64,000 nucleotides of DNA from Brachycybe producta (lineage: Eukaryota; Arthropoda; Diplopoda; Playtdesmida; Andrognathidae), in contig JAUPFP010000001.1 of NCBI GenBank assembly GCA_036925085.1, positions 20,423,229 to 20,487,228 of the forward strand. Reading direction: 5' to 3'. Shown piece after piece: positions 35,591 to 49,300 of this stretch (its first letter is position 1; each line of letters begins with the position of its first letter). The notes beneath the pieces are model-generated. The model did no database searches. It was not told the DNA's origin and saw only the letters and a program-made list of their open reading frames with translations. The position numbers and the translations under genes are program-made.

Positions 35591-36044
35591 CAATTCTTGG
35601 CACTGTGATAATGTCCAATAAATAAAGTGTTACCTTTTTACCACTTCTTATAATTATGTTAATAATTAAATTAACTATTTAGAAAAAAGTTTAAAATTCA
35701 ACAATATCTAAACTGCAGTTATAGAAAAAATATTAAATGAAGTAATATTATATTTTCAATCGCAAATTTTCTGCTTATACAATTTGAATTTGACATAAAT
35801 AGGTGGCACATTTAACTTCATGAAAAAAAAACATCTTTTCAAAGCTAAAAACTCCAGATGTTAACTACTTTGTGAAACCAATGAGCAACGTCACTACAAA
35901 AATGGCTGACAATCACTAACAAAAAAAAAAACGTGAGCACATATTTCACTTTACAATATACAGTATTATGTAAATGATAACATATGCCAGAAGAAAAATA
36001 AAATTCGGCGAAGCCAAACAGTTATTGATTATGAATATATAATT

Positions 36045-36910
36045 TTCGATATTTTCTTGTCCATAACCTATATACGAAAAAAAAAACTACAATAAATATT
36101 AATTGTTACTGGTGGAATACAAGCTAAATAGGGCTAGTGAAAATATTAAATAAGATTTGGTGCGAAATATTTATTCTGTTTTGTAGTTTCCTATCGCAAA
36201 AGACGGTTAATGTACATATCTGACCAGATTCAACAGTTTCTTGTCCGTAACCTACGTACGAAATAAAATCTACAGTAAATTTTAATTGTTACTAGTGGAA
36301 TACAAGCTAAATAGAGCTGGTTAAAATACCAAATAAGGTTTGGTAATAAATAATTATGCTCTTTGGTAGTTTCCTATCACAAAAGATGGTTAATGAACAT
36401 AGCTGAAAAGATTCAACAGTTTCTTGTCTGTAACCTACATACGAAAAAAATCTACAGTAAATATTAATTGTTACTGGTGGAATACAAGCTAAATAGAGCT
36501 AGTTAAAATACCGAATAAGGTTTGGTAATAAATAATTATGCTCTTTGGTAGTTTCCTATCACAAAAGATGGTTAATGAACATAGCTGAAAAGATTCAACA
36601 GTTTCTTGTCTGTAACCTACATACGAAAAAAATCTACAGTAAATATTAATTGTTACTGGTGGAATACAAGCTAAATAGAGCTAGTTAAAATACCGAATAA
36701 GGTTTGGTAATAAATAATTATGCTCTTTGGTAGTTTCCTATCGCAAAAGATGGTTAATGAACATAGCTGAACAGATTCAACAGTTTCTTGTTTGTAACCT
36801 TCATACAAAAAATTGTTACTGGTGAAATACAAGCCAAATAGAGTTAGTTAAAATATTAAGTACAATATGGCACGAAAAATTTCTGCTGTTTGGTAGTTTC
36901 CTATCGCAAG
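36045..36910. repeat. Tandem repeat, ~181 bp, about 4.7 units
   Basis: Units beginning 'ttgttactggtggaatacaa' recur near 36,104, 36,286, 36,468, 36,650 and 36,812. The middle units are nearly identical, indicating recent amplification. The last is shortened. It lies between genes A and B. Confidence 0.85.
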
Positions 36911-37415
36911 TTCTTGTACGTATTTGGCCAGATTTGTAAAACTGTTATTTGTTTCTTCGATAGAAACATTTTTATTTTAAAAGCGAATTTTGTAAAACTG
37001 TATATTTGTAATGGCCCAAAAATGATCACTTTAGACAGCTCCATCAAACAAGAAAAATGTTTTAAGTTAATTAACATTAGGAACTGAAACTTTGATCTTC
37101 ATGTTACGTTAGGTGATAATATTTTATTTTGACAATGCATTTTTCTGCTGTTTTTTGAATTAAATAGTCCTTCTGCTGTAGGCCCACTGGGTTGCTTGTA
37201 ATGTAATTATTTAAATTCAAATGAAACAAATATCACAGTGTTAAGTATCTATAAAGTGTATCACAACTACATAAACTATATAAAGTGACATTGATAGTTT
37301 CAACTGTAAGTTTATTGAAAACTGAAAATTAAACAAAACAACAAAGAAATTTCACAAAATAAAATGGCAAACAACACTTGGCAGGATATTCCGTGATTTC
37401 TATTGAAACACATCC

Positions 37416-37421
37416 TTTATT
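37416..37421 (-). terminator. Polyadenylation signal of gene B
   Basis: On the minus strand AATAAA begins three bases after the TAA stop codon of the poly-Asp exon, which supports this being the true 3' end. Confidence 0.6.
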
Positions 37422-37423
37422 TA

Positions 37424-40228
37424 TTACGTATTATCGTCATCATCATCATCATCATCGTCGTCATCATCGTCATCGTCATCATCATCATCATCATCATCAG
37501 GTTCAGGTGTTGCTACAAATGAATGCAATAAGTATAATTTGAAGTATGTTTAAACAAAACTGTGTGCCCATAACTGTGTACTGATGTTCAAAATTGGATT
37601 AAAAAAAATTATGTTTGCACTAACATAAAAAACTAAAATGCTTTTTGGCCCATTTTCATTTCATTATATGTCACAAAATGTGCCATATTTTTGTCAATTT
37701 TACTAATAATTACTATCAAGTAAAACCAAATCAATTATGCATTACGACAGGTTACGTTCCAGACCACTGTCGTAACTCGAAAATAGTCGCAATTCAAAGC
37801 AATTGATGTTTTTTTCTCTCTCTTTCACGTTTTTAAAGTGGTGGAATGCGATTTTTAGCATCATGTCGCTAAGGTGTCATAACTGCGAAGCGAGCACTGC
37901 AAGCTCAAGGCATACTGGCACTTGAAAAGCGTCGTTAAGTGCATAGTGTCGTAAGTCGGGATATGCCTGTCTATCTGGTAGGAATGACCACTTTAAGAGA
38001 ATAAGGAAGATTTTTGCACGTCGTACTGTCTCGTATTTTTGGTCATTTGTACATAGGGTGATTCGACAATGGAATTGACCTCTAGAGGTGGCTGTACATG
38101 GAGAAACTTTTGATTTAGAAACTTTCTAGGAGTTGCTATCGAACAAGGCATATGTATACTAATGCTGCCACTCAATATCAATATTATATTTGCATGAGGA
38201 ATTGTTCTTGTATGTGATACTACTTTTGGACTAAGTAGACTCTCTACCACCGGCCATCTGGGCTGCTTGAAGAGTAATTATTTAAATTCAAAAACATGTA
38301 TGAATTAACAAAGACTAAATTTGCTGAGTTTCGAAGCAATGTATATGCCACAATATAAACTAGTGCAAAGCACAATTATATTTCCAGTTATTAAATTTTG
38401 CAATCAATTTTAACTTTAATTTAACTTTGGTTCGTGGTACCTCAACGAGTAAATCGCGGAACCTCAATGAGTCATTCGCGGAACCTCCACAAGTAATTAG
38501 TGGAACCTCAACAATTCGCAGAACCTCAACATTTTGCAGAACCCCAACAGGTAATTCACAGAACCCCAACGAGTAATTCAAGGAACTTCAATGAGTAGGC
38601 CTAATTTGCAGATCCCCAACGATTAATTCGTAAAACCCTAAATGAGTAATTCGCAGAACTCCAACGCGTAATTTTCACGGATCCAGAGCCAGTACATGTA
38701 TGTATACACATGCCAATAGCGTCGACCGATCCCGGTCAGTTAGGACCCGGCAGAGTGGTAGGCAACCCCGGGCCCACTTTTGACCAACCGTGGCCGAATC
38801 TGACCAAAAGTGGTCACGGGAGCCATACGTTGGGAACGGTAAAAAAAGTTACGCCCCGGGGGAGTAAACCCCTAGGATTATTTGACTTGGTTGCGCCCCC
38901 CACCCGCCACTTAAAACTTTGCGCCCCTTACCTCCCTCTCTACATAGCCCTCATACTGGGTGGGGGTGCTATTTTGATGAATGGCGGAACAGGTCTGAAC
39001 AACAGTAGGAACAGTCGGAAGGTTAGGAAAGGTTAAGAAATTAAGCTTGTTGCAGGGTGTCTGAGAGGCGCAGCCCTCCAGTTTTTAAAGAATTATTAAA
39101 ACAAATTTGTCCATTGTTCCAACCGTTCATCCAGTTAATCAAATAAAAGAACAGTCAAACAATGAACTAATTTGATTTAATAATTCTTTAAAAACTGGAG
39201 GGCTGCACAACCAACCACCCTGCAACAAGCTTAATTTAACTAAACCTAACCTTCAGTCTGTTCCTACTATTTTTCCAACTATTCCTACCACTGTTTTGAC
39301 CGTGCCTCTTCCGTGCCCATTGATCTCTATGAACATTTACTGGTGCAAGTTTGTCGTTTTTAAAAGTAAATATTAAATGAAAGTCGATTTATTTTTGAAA
39401 TTAACTGAATAAATTAAGCGAGCGATTCGGAATCACTCAATTTATTCAATTATTTTTGAAAATACATAACTTTCATTTCGTTTTTTTGCGCCCCAAAGCC
39501 TCCTGCGCCCCCCCCCCGGCAGTTTCGGGTCTTGCGGTTGCCTAGCTAGGCTCCTGGCCAATGTAAACAAAATATGCCCTCGATAAATGGTTATTGCTTA
39601 TGGTTAATTTCTATTATAGAATATGCCGCTGGTATTTGCCCACTCTGTCCAAGTCTTAATCTGGTCCTACCCAAACAAATAATTCGCAGAACCCTAGGAT
39701 TTCGTAGAACACATTTTAAGAAACACTGTCTTAGAGGATTCATTGGAGAAATTCCATGGGAGAAATTTTTATAGCATGTGTTAAAAGATTATACTTGACA
39801 ATTGCATTTCTTATGGAGTTTCTGGACTAAAATTTGTCTCTTTGTGTCACTTGCAGAGATTAATTATTCAACTTAAACAAAAAATCCAAATCCTACATAA
39901 CAATGTTTGTCACGTAAAGAGTATATTTACCAGTAGGAACAACTTGATTAGTAGGAACAACCGGACAACAATTGAGAACTCCATACATTCTAAGTGTGCA
40001 ACAGTAATTCAAATTCATCATGTTGCAAATGATGCAAAGAGAAAAACCAAAACGTTCCTCGATTTTGACAGAAGTACTTGTTTCCTTCGTGAATGAAGAA
40101 ACAGGTGTTCCATTCTTGGACAAACCATCAGACATTGCAAACGCTTGCAACAAACACATCCCAATTAAAATAATTACCACAGGCAATAATGCCACTGTAC
40201 CAAATGATGATAACTTCATTGTTACCAT
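37424..40228 (-). CDS. Secreted cysteine-module protein with poly-Asp tail (gene B)
   Basis: Unrecognised family, same as gene A. Exon 1 (39,931-40,228) and exon 2 (37,424-37,512) are joined in phase 1 across a 2.4-kb intron (donor GTAAAT, acceptor TTTGTAG) to give 128 residues. Exon 1 encodes a signal peptide, a Ser/Thr-rich spacer and the module 'LCIICNMMNLNYCC', eight residues and 'NCC', followed by a Pro/Val-rich linker. Exon 2 is 'ATPEP', then 22 consecutive Asp (GAT/GAC mixed), then NT and stop. AATAAA overlaps the end of exon 2. The ATG at 40,228 lies 2 nt after an acceptor (TTCTCTCTAG), so an upstream exon or trans-spliced leader is implied. Poly-Asp tails are known from Ca-binding and biomineral proteins; the role here is unknown. 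Confidence 0.82.
37748..37971. mobile_element. Tigger/pogo-like MITE in gene B intron
   Basis: Left end 'caggttacgttccagaccac' and right end 'cttacgacactat...cagg' (read on the minus strand) are imperfect inverted repeats that both contain 'gtcgtaa'. The layout resembles short Tigger-like elements. It lies inside the gene B intron and is non-coding. Confidence 0.45.
38425..38680. repeat. ~23-bp tandem repeat in gene B intron
   Basis: About eleven degenerate units of 'cggaacctcaacgagtaatt' run in direct order. No gene is indicated. A short segment ending 'ctgggctgcttgaagagtaa' (about 38,255) resembles one at 37,185 and may be a LINE 3' tail. Confidence 0.75.
38930..39556 (-). mobile_element. 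GC-rich 'gcgccccc' repeat, copy in gene B intron
   Basis: The right end 'ctgcgccccccccccggcag...cctagctaggc' mirrors the start of the copy at 61,632 ('ggcgtagctagggacgcgca' and a G-run). Both contain 'gaaagtcga', 'gaataaattaagc' hairpins, and 'ggaacagtcggaa' blocks. The left boundary is unclear; GC-rich sequence starts at about 38,720. Confidence 0.55.
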
Positions 40229-40679
40229 ATATCTAGAGAGAATTATTTCAAAAATAATTAGGTAACATTTTGTTTGAATTTATGATTATCAAAAAAAAAA
40301 AATAATATTACCTTGCAATATTGTCACAAAAAAAAAACCTTCTTAGTAAGAATTACGTTTGATAAAAGTACTAATGGTACCATTTGTACTCTTATTTTAA
40401 TATATTAAGAGGAGGCAGATGTACGGCGATGACGTATTTCAATTTTAATATATTTTCAAAAAAAAAAAAAAAAGTAGGTGACATCATGTTGTAAATGTAA
40501 TAATGTGAAAGCCAATGGCAGTGTACCACATACATACTGTAATGTTGCACAAATGGTACAATTTCTACAACATTAACCTTGTGGCTGAAATTGCTCTTTA
40601 TTCACAAAAGTCGGACATGTTAACACAAATTTAGTAGGCCTATATTAAAAAAAATATACTTTTTGTTGTCCTAAATTTT

Positions 40680-41090
40680 CTCGAATCCGAATCCTAAAAG
40701 GCTCTCGAATCTCTAATCTCTCGAATCCTTCATATAAAAATCGTATTATTATTCATTAAGAAGATATAAATAAATGAAATACTATTAAATATTAAATTAT
40801 TAAACATAAACAATTGAGGCACTCAAGAGTCGCCACAAGGTGATGATATTGGTGATCCGGGTACCACCAAAATTGCAACAATCGCCGGTTTTTTGTTGTT
40901 TGTGAACGCTTCTATTGGACGTCAATGAAGTTAAAACTAATTTTACCAAAGTTTTTAACAGTTTTTTTTTTTTAGGTTAGGATTCGAAAGATTCGTAAAA
41001 GACGAAAAAAGCGCGAAGATTCGAGTTTTCGAGTCTCGAATAGTTTTCAAGATTTGCTGGATTCGAGGATTCGAATGTTCCATCCATACT
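40680..41090. repeat. 'Tcgaatc' inverted repeat region
   Basis: The left part repeats 'tctcgaatcc' and the right part repeats 'gattcga', in inverted relation, typical of a short fold-back element. Nothing coding is seen between 40,229 and 42,480. Confidence 0.5.
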
Positions 41091-41224
41091 TTTTATTTAT
41101 TGTAAATAAAGCTTTTAGATCAAAACTATTTTCAGTGTACTCCATTTTCTTATATTTATTTTATTTTTGTCGCAACTCGCCTCGAATGGCGCGCGCCACT
41201 GCAGTGGCTATTGTGGCTTTACAC

Positions 41225-41651
41225 TAGGGCTGTGCAAACGTTACATAATTATTCGACTTCGACTCCTGTAATTTGAAATTTGTAATTCGACTCCATTACG
41301 ACTCCGACTGAGTCCGATGAACAAAAATAACAAAAATTGAAACTTAATCAACATATTATGTATTTATTCAAAAATAATTTATACATTCTAATCGAATTTA
41401 ATTTAAATTGAATTGTTTTGTTTTTTTCTGATGCTCTCAAATCGGATTTCTAGAATTCGGAGAAAGCAGAAAATAATCTTTCCACGGATACCCGAGTCGG
41501 TGGTAAAGCCCTAGCCTCAGGGTACGTCAATATTGCATCTTTAAGACTCAATTTTGGTGGTCGGTCAATCATTTTTCTTTTGGAGTCGGAGTCGTTTACT
41601 TTATACCAATTCCTACCAAAAATGAACTACTCCACCGACTCCACAGCCCTA
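41225..41651. mobile_element. hAT MITE with perfect 8-bp target duplication
   Basis: It begins TAGGGCTGTGCAA and ends CCACAGCCCTA. It is bounded on both sides by the identical 8-mer CTTTACAC (41,217-41,224 and 41,652-41,659). Eight-bp duplications and AGGGCTGTG-type ends are diagnostic of hAT elements. There is no transposase. The intact duplication suggests a comparatively young insertion. Confidence 0.85.
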
Positions 41652-42489
41652 CTTTACACACTCTCACAGGCCAATGTCGCTCTATGCATTGTTTGCTGTG
41701 ACGTCATTTCGTAACCAGGGGTTAAGTAATACCTTATGATGGGTACTCATTGTATGCTGTCGAAAACTACACCCATAAAATTTAAATTTGTTGAAAATTT
41801 AGATGAAAAAAAAAAACCCACATGTGAGAGATACAGATGTGAATTTTGTGGAGTTGAAGGTAGAAATTGGTACAATTGAAGGTTACTTAACCATAAAAAA
41901 AAAGAAATTGTATTAAGGCCTTGAGTACAACCTACTATTAAGTACCAAATAGATACAAGTATAGGAAAAATAAAACAATTGGTAAGTAAATGACAATGCA
42001 AGCAATTACCAATTAAATTAGGCGCAAGCAACACTTAAGCTTTAGCTTTTAAACTTTCAAATTACAGTGTGTGTTTTTTTGTTGTTGCTTCTTCTAAGTG
42101 CAATGTGCACTGTTAGTATTCTAGTATTTTAAAATTTCAACTAGTTTATAGAAGTAGCACAAAACAACATTTGTTAAAAACTGGAAACTTCAAGAATTCA
42201 AAATTTATGTGATACTTTTGGCATAATTTTAATCAACTACTAATCTAGCTTCTAAAAGTAATTTCGAATTTTTTTCTTTTTTAAATTATAAATTGAAAGT
42301 TTAATTTAAAAAAAATGTCTTAAGTAAAAAATGATCTAGTGCGCTAGACATCATTAACGTCATATAGTCATAAACGTCATTGTTGGATTTGCGTCATATC
42401 TGAAAACAGCTTTTCAGCCATATTGTTAAGCCATACAGGAAGTAACATTTCTTTATTTTTGAAAGAGCTGCGTGGGTAGAACTGTGACA

Positions 42490-43170
42490 TTTTCACAACT
42501 TCTGAAAACTTTTGCTAGACCTTTGAAAACTTCTGAAACTTTTACTAGTTTTTTTCAGAACTTTTAAAACTTTTACTGGACTTTTCAGAACTTCTGAAAC
42601 TTTTACTGCATTTTTCAGAACGTTTGGAATCTCTCCAGGACTTCTGAAAACTTCTGAAATTTTAGCTAGACTTTTGAGAACTTCTGAAATTTTGGGTAGA
42701 CTTTTGATACTTTCTGAAACTTCTGCTGAACCTTTCAAAACTTCAGAAATTTCTGCTGAACTTTTGAGAAACTTCTGAAACTATTGAGAACTTCTGATAA
42801 ATTTTTTTTAGAAAATCTGAAACTTTTTTCTTGACTTTCAAAAAATTGTGAAACTATTAGTAGACTTTTCAGAAAAACTTTTATTACATTTTTCAGAACT
42901 TCTGTTGGACTTTTCAGAACTTTTGAAACTTTTACTATATTTCATAAAACTTCTATTGGACTTTTGAGAAATTCTGAGAACTTCTGAAACTTTTAAAGCC
43001 CCTTTTTCAGAACGTCTAAAACCTCTGCTGGATCTTGAAGAACTTCTGAAATTTTGCTGGAATTTTCAGACCTTTTGAAACTTCTGCTAAACTTTTCAAA
43101 ACTTTTGAAACTTCTACTGAATTTAACAAAACATCTGCAGAACTTTCAAAACTTTTTTAGAAAATCTGAG
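42490..43170. repeat. ~30-bp tandem repeat just upstream of the giant gene
   Basis: More than fifteen degenerate units of 'cttctgaaacttttactaga' plus 'cttttcagaa' run to within 210 bp of the giant gene's coding exon. They lie in the presumed intron between an upstream non-coding exon and the coding exon. The pyrimidine-rich units contain many 'ttttcag' acceptor-like strings. Confidence 0.8.
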
Positions 43171-43383
43171 ACTTTTTAAATTTCTTCAGTTTATTTTAAA
43201 AATGTATCTTTGAGCATTCAGTACATTTGTGCAGTATGTTTTGAACATTGTTGCCATTGAGGTTGTTATTCAACTATTGTTAATCATTCTGACTAAGAAA
43301 ATCATTCATATTTCAGAATGAATTCACTATGTATTTATTTGTAATTAAAATATAATAAATTTTACTATTTAATTGCAGAAAAA

Positions 43384-46300
43384 ATGAAAAACTTCAAGTT
43401 CAAAGCCATCATGTTAAGCATGCACCTTCTTCTACTCCATGGCATCCTTGCAGAACTTATTTTTGATGGTCCAAACCATAATCAAGAATTAATTATTCAT
43501 GGAGCAAAATCACCAGATCACATTGAAAAGCAGCTCTCATCTACTTTCATGCAAAATGACATAAGAATGTTACAAGAATGGATGAATTTGGAGCAAACAG
43601 AACGGAAAACTAAACTATCTTGCAAAAAATGTACAACCGCAAACATAAAAAGATGTTGCAAACAACTGTCAAAAATGAAAAAAGGACAAAAACGCAACTG
43701 TTGTTATGGAAAAACATATGTGATAATCCAACGTGGAAGTGCTTCCGGTCGTCCAAAATCTAAACTAGTCAAAGTCAAAAACACTGCAGCAACTGTCCAA
43801 TATGCAGGAAATTACCTTCAATCCGCACTGGTGCCTGGAGCACAACTTTCACAAATTGCCAGACCAGCATTCACCCTTGCGGCAAACACTGCAAATATTG
43901 TCAGACCAGCATACACCCTTGCAGGAAATGCTGCAAATATTGCCAGACCAGCATACATCCCAGCAGTAAATATGCTCAGATCAGCAATCGTACCTATGGC
44001 ACCAATGGCCCGAGCTGTAAGACCATCATTTATGCCATTAACACGTATTTCCAGACCATCATTTATGAATGTGGGACAAGCAGCACGTATTGCCACAACG
44101 ACATATCCAACAGTGTCCAATCTTGTCAGAACTGCAGGAATTGGTAGCCCAACATATCTATCAGCAACACACATTGGAACAAATGCATACATGCTTGGAG
44201 GACAAGCAGGCCGAATGATAAGACCAATGTATTCACCAGCAGTACAGACAGTTAGACCAATGTATATTCCAATGGTAAACCATGTTGCAAGACCTATGTC
44301 TATGTCTGGTGGATATGCTATCAGACCTGCATCAACAACAATTTCAGCAGCAGCAAGAATGCCAGTTTTTCAAGGTAACAATTACTACATGAAAGGAATT
44401 AACTCCTACATGAGAACAAATCCATTTATGGGATTAACGTCAACGTTAACACACATGACACCTATCATGCAAATGCCATCACAACATAAACTGGTACAGC
44501 GCAAGAAAAAAAGAAAATCATACAAACAACCAAATTCTAGTGTAAAATACTACAATGGTGTTGTGAAATCAACAAATGGCAGGAGGCTAAGAAAAAATCC
44601 CAACAACAAACAAGGAACAATACGAAGAAATGAGTATCAGTATGGTTTAGGACAACCAAACAGCAAAATAAGAAATCAATATAGATATTATGGATATAAC
44701 AATCCATACTACAATGGCAAAAATCTGGCAAATCAGAGTCCAAAAGAAAACAATCGAAAGACAAACACGAGGAACAGATACGGCAATGGGGTACAAAATG
44801 GTAATGGAAAACTTGGCATATATCAACCATTATCCAAACCGAGAAATGTGCAAAACATTGGCTACACAATTAACAAAAATCCACTCAACAGAGGTTATCG
44901 ATATGGTAATGGAGTACCAAATAGAAATGGTCCACCTGGTATGAATCAACCATACAAACCTAAACTTGATCAAGAAAATGACAAATATTACCAAATCAAC
45001 AATAAAAGACCACTAAAAAGAGGATCCAAATCTACAGATGGTGATAATCCAAAGAATGAAGATGGTCAAGACTATAACACTATCAACAACAATAATCCAA
45101 AAACCACTAGAAACAGGAATGGTAATGGAAATGGCAATGGTCAACATGAGATTGGCAACATTGAAAATAACCCTGAAGATGGGACAAAATACAACAGACC
45201 AGAAAATAATGGTCAAGCTGATAATTATCAACCATACATACCCAGAAGACAACCAAACAGAGATAGTCAACCACGCGAAAAAGAATCACACGATAATAAT
45301 AGTAACCAGGAAAACGACAATGTACCACGAAACACTAGGAACAAAAATGGCAATGGTCAAAATGAGATTGACGAAAATGATAATGAAATACCAAATGATA
45401 CAGATGAAAAAGACCCAAAGACAAAAAATAATAGAAGGCAAAAAATGAGAAACAGAAATGGCAAAAGACAACAAGATGATGACACTAGAATACCACAACA
45501 CAATGATAATCCAGAAAATGAGAATGGTCAAGAAAATAAAGAAATGGCAGATAATGATGATAATGATGAAGATGATGGTCATCAAGATATGGCTGACAAT
45601 GGCAAGAATGGCCAAAATGCAAAATATGGCCTGGAAGATAAAAATGGCCAAGGTGAAGAGGATGATGGTGACAAGGATGATGAAAGTGACAAGGATGATG
45701 AAAGTGACAAGGATGATGAAAGTAACAAGGATGATGAAAGTGACAAAGATGATCAAGATGACAAGGATGATGAAAGTGATGATGATGATCAAGGTGACAA
45801 AGATGATGAAGGTGATGAGGATGATCAAGGAGATGAGGATGATGGTGACAAGGATGATGAAAGTGACAAGGATGATGAAAGTGACAAGGATGATGAAAGT
45901 GACAAAGATGATGAAGGTGACAAGGATGATCAAGGTGACGAGGATGATCAAGGAGATGAGGATGATGGTGACAAGGATGACGAAAGAGACAAGGATGATG
46001 AAAGTGACAAGGATGATGAAAGTGACAAGGAAGACCTATCAGACAGTGGAAAGAAACCATACAGGAATAGCTATGGTAAAGAAAAGAATGATTATGGAAA
46101 TAGAAAACCACAAGATGCGGACAAGATAAATAACAAAAATGGCCCAGTTGTTGATGATGATGGTGGGCATCAAGATGTGACTGATAATGATGAGAATGAC
46201 CAAAATGAAGAGGATAGCCCAGAAGACAATGATAGTCAAGTTGATGAAAATGATCAAGATGATGAAGATGGTCAAGATGAGAATGGCAATGATGATGATG

Positions 46301-49300
46301 ATGATGACAACAGCCAAGATGACAAAGATGGCCATCAAGATGAAAATGGTCAAGAAAATACAGACTTATCAGATAATGGAAAGCAAACATTAGGTTACAG
46401 AAATGGCAATGGTCAAAATAAGAAGAATGCCAGGATTAGAAAACCACAAAATGGAGACATTAGAAATAATAAAAATGGTCCAGTGAATAATGATGATGAA
46501 GTTGATGACAATGGTTCAGTGGACAATGATGATGAAGACAATAGTCTGGTAAATAATGATGACCAGCCTCAGAAATATAGAAGATATAGAAACAATCCAG
46601 ATCAGAATAATCCTCATCAGACTGATAATAATGAAAATGATCAGAATGATGATGAAAACAATGGCCAGCCTCAAAAATGGAGTAGAAATAGAAACAATCC
46701 TAATCAGAATGATAATAATCAAAATCATTCGAATGAAGATGACAACAATGGCCAGCCTCAAAAATCGAGAAGAAATACAAACAATCCTAATCAGAATGAT
46801 AATAATCAAAATGATCCAGATAATGAAAATGATCCGAATAATGAAGAAGATAACAACAATGGCACACCTCAAAAACGGCAAAGAAACAGAAACAATCCTG
46901 ATCAGAATGATGAAGATGACAACAATGGCCAGCCTCAGAAATCTAGAACATATAAAACCAATTCTGATCAGAATGATAATAATCAAAATGATCCAGATAA
47001 TGAAAATGATCCAAATGATGATGAAGATGATAACAATGGCCAGCCTAAAAAATGGCGAAGAAATAGAAACAATCCTGATCAGAAGGATGAAGATGACAAC
47101 AATGACCCACCTCAAAAATGGCAAAGAAACAGAAACAATCCTAATCAGAATGATAAAAACAACAATGGCCCACCTCAAAAATGGAATAGAAATAGAAACA
47201 ATCCTGATCAGAATGATAATAATCAAAATGATCCAAATGATGAAAATGATCCAAATGATGAAGATGATAACAATGGCCCACCTCAAAAATGGCGAAAAAA
47301 TACAAACAATCCTGATCAGAATGATCAAGATGACAATAATGGCCATCCTCAGAAATCTAGAAGATATAAAACCAATCATGATCAGAATGACAATAATCAA
47401 AATGATCCAGATAATGAAAATGAGCCAAATGACGAAGATGACAACAATGGCCCGCCTCAAAAACCGAGAAGAAATAGAAATGATCCTAATCAGAATGATC
47501 AAGATGACAACAATGGCCAGCCTCAAAAATCTAGAAGAAATAAAACCAATCCTGATCAGACTGATAATAATCAAAATAATCCAGATAATGAAAATGATCC
47601 GAATGATGAAGAAGATGAAAACAATGGCCCTCCTCAAAAATGGCGAAGAAATAGAAACAATCCTGATCAGAAGGATGAAGATGACAACAATGGCCCACCT
47701 CAAAAATGGAGAAAAAATAGAAACGATCCTGATCAGAATGATGAAGCTGATGACAATGACCAGCCTAAAAAATCTAGAAGATATAAAACTGATCCTGATC
47801 AGACTGATAATAATCAAAATGATCCAGATAATGAAAATGATCCAAATGAAGATGACAACAATGGTCCACCTCAACAATGGCGAAGAAATAGAAACAATCC
47901 AGATCAGAATGATCAAGATGACAACAATGGCCAGCCTCAAAAATCTGGAAAATATAAAACCAATCCTGATCAGAATGATAATAATAAAAATGATCCAGAT
48001 AATGAAAATGATCCAAATGATGATGAAGATGATAACAATGGCCAACCTCAAAAATGGCAAAGAAATAGAAACAATCCTGATCAGAAGGATGAAGATGACA
48101 ACAATGGCCCACCTCAAAAATGGAGAAGAAATAGAACTGATCCTGATCAGAATGATCAAGAAAATGACAACAGTGGCCAGCCTCAGAAATCTAGAAGATA
48201 TAAAACCAATCCTGATCAGAATGATAATAATCAAAATGATCCAGATAATGAAAATGATCCGAACGAGGAAGATGGCAACAATGGACCACATCAAAAATGG
48301 AGAAGAAATAGAAACGATCCTAATCAGAATGATAATGACAACAATGGCCAGCCTAGAGAATCTATAACATATAGAAACAATCCCGATCAGAATAATCCTG
48401 ATCAGAATGATAATAATCAAAATGATCCAAATGATGAAGATGACAACAATGGCCAGGCACAAAAATGGAAAAGACATAGAAGTGATCCTGATCAGAATGA
48501 TCAAGAAAATGACAACAATGGCCAGCCTCAGAAATCTAGAAGATATAAAACCAATTCTGATCAGAATGATAATAATCAAAATGATCCAGATAATGAAAAT
48601 GATCCAAATGATGATGAAGATGATAACAATGGCCAGCCTCAAAAATGGCGAAGAAATAGAAACAATCCTGATCAGAAGGATGAAGATGATAACAATGGCC
48701 CACCTCAAAAATGGAGAAGAAATAGAACTGATCCTGATCAGAATGAACCAGAAAATGACAACAATGGCCAGCCTCGGAAATCTAGAAGATATAAAAACAA
48801 TCCTTATCAGAATGATAATAATCAAAATGATCCAGATAATGAAAATGATCTGAATGAAGATGACAACAATGGTCCACCTCAAAAAAGGCGAAGAAATAGA
48901 AACAATCCCGATCAGAATGATAATAATCAAAATGATCCAGATAATGAAAATGATCCGAATAATGAAGAAGATAACAACAATGGCCCACCTCAAAAATGGA
49001 GAAGAAATAAAACCGATCCTGATCAGAATGATCAAGATGACAACAAAGGCCAGCCTCAGAAATCTAGAAGATATAAAAAAAATCCTGATCAGACTGATAA
49101 TAATCAAAATGATCCAGATAATGAAAATGATCCGAATGATGATGAAGATGATAACAATGGCCAGCCTCAAAATTGGCGAAGAAATACAGATAATCCTGAT
49201 CAGAATTATCAAGATGACAACAATGGCCAGTCACAAAAATGGAAAAGACATAGAAGTGAACCTGATCAGAATGATCAAGAAAATGACAACAATGGCCAGC

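Noticed and set aside
37437-37500. CAT/CGT repeat as a simple microsatellite
   Set aside because: On the minus strand it is an in-frame poly-Asp exon with acceptor, matching phase, stop and AATAAA, and with mixed GAT/GAC codons. Gene interpretation preferred.
38710-39036. 108-codon GC-rich frame
   Set aside because: It lies within a GC-rich repeat in the gene B intron that recurs near 61.7 kb, with no coding signals.
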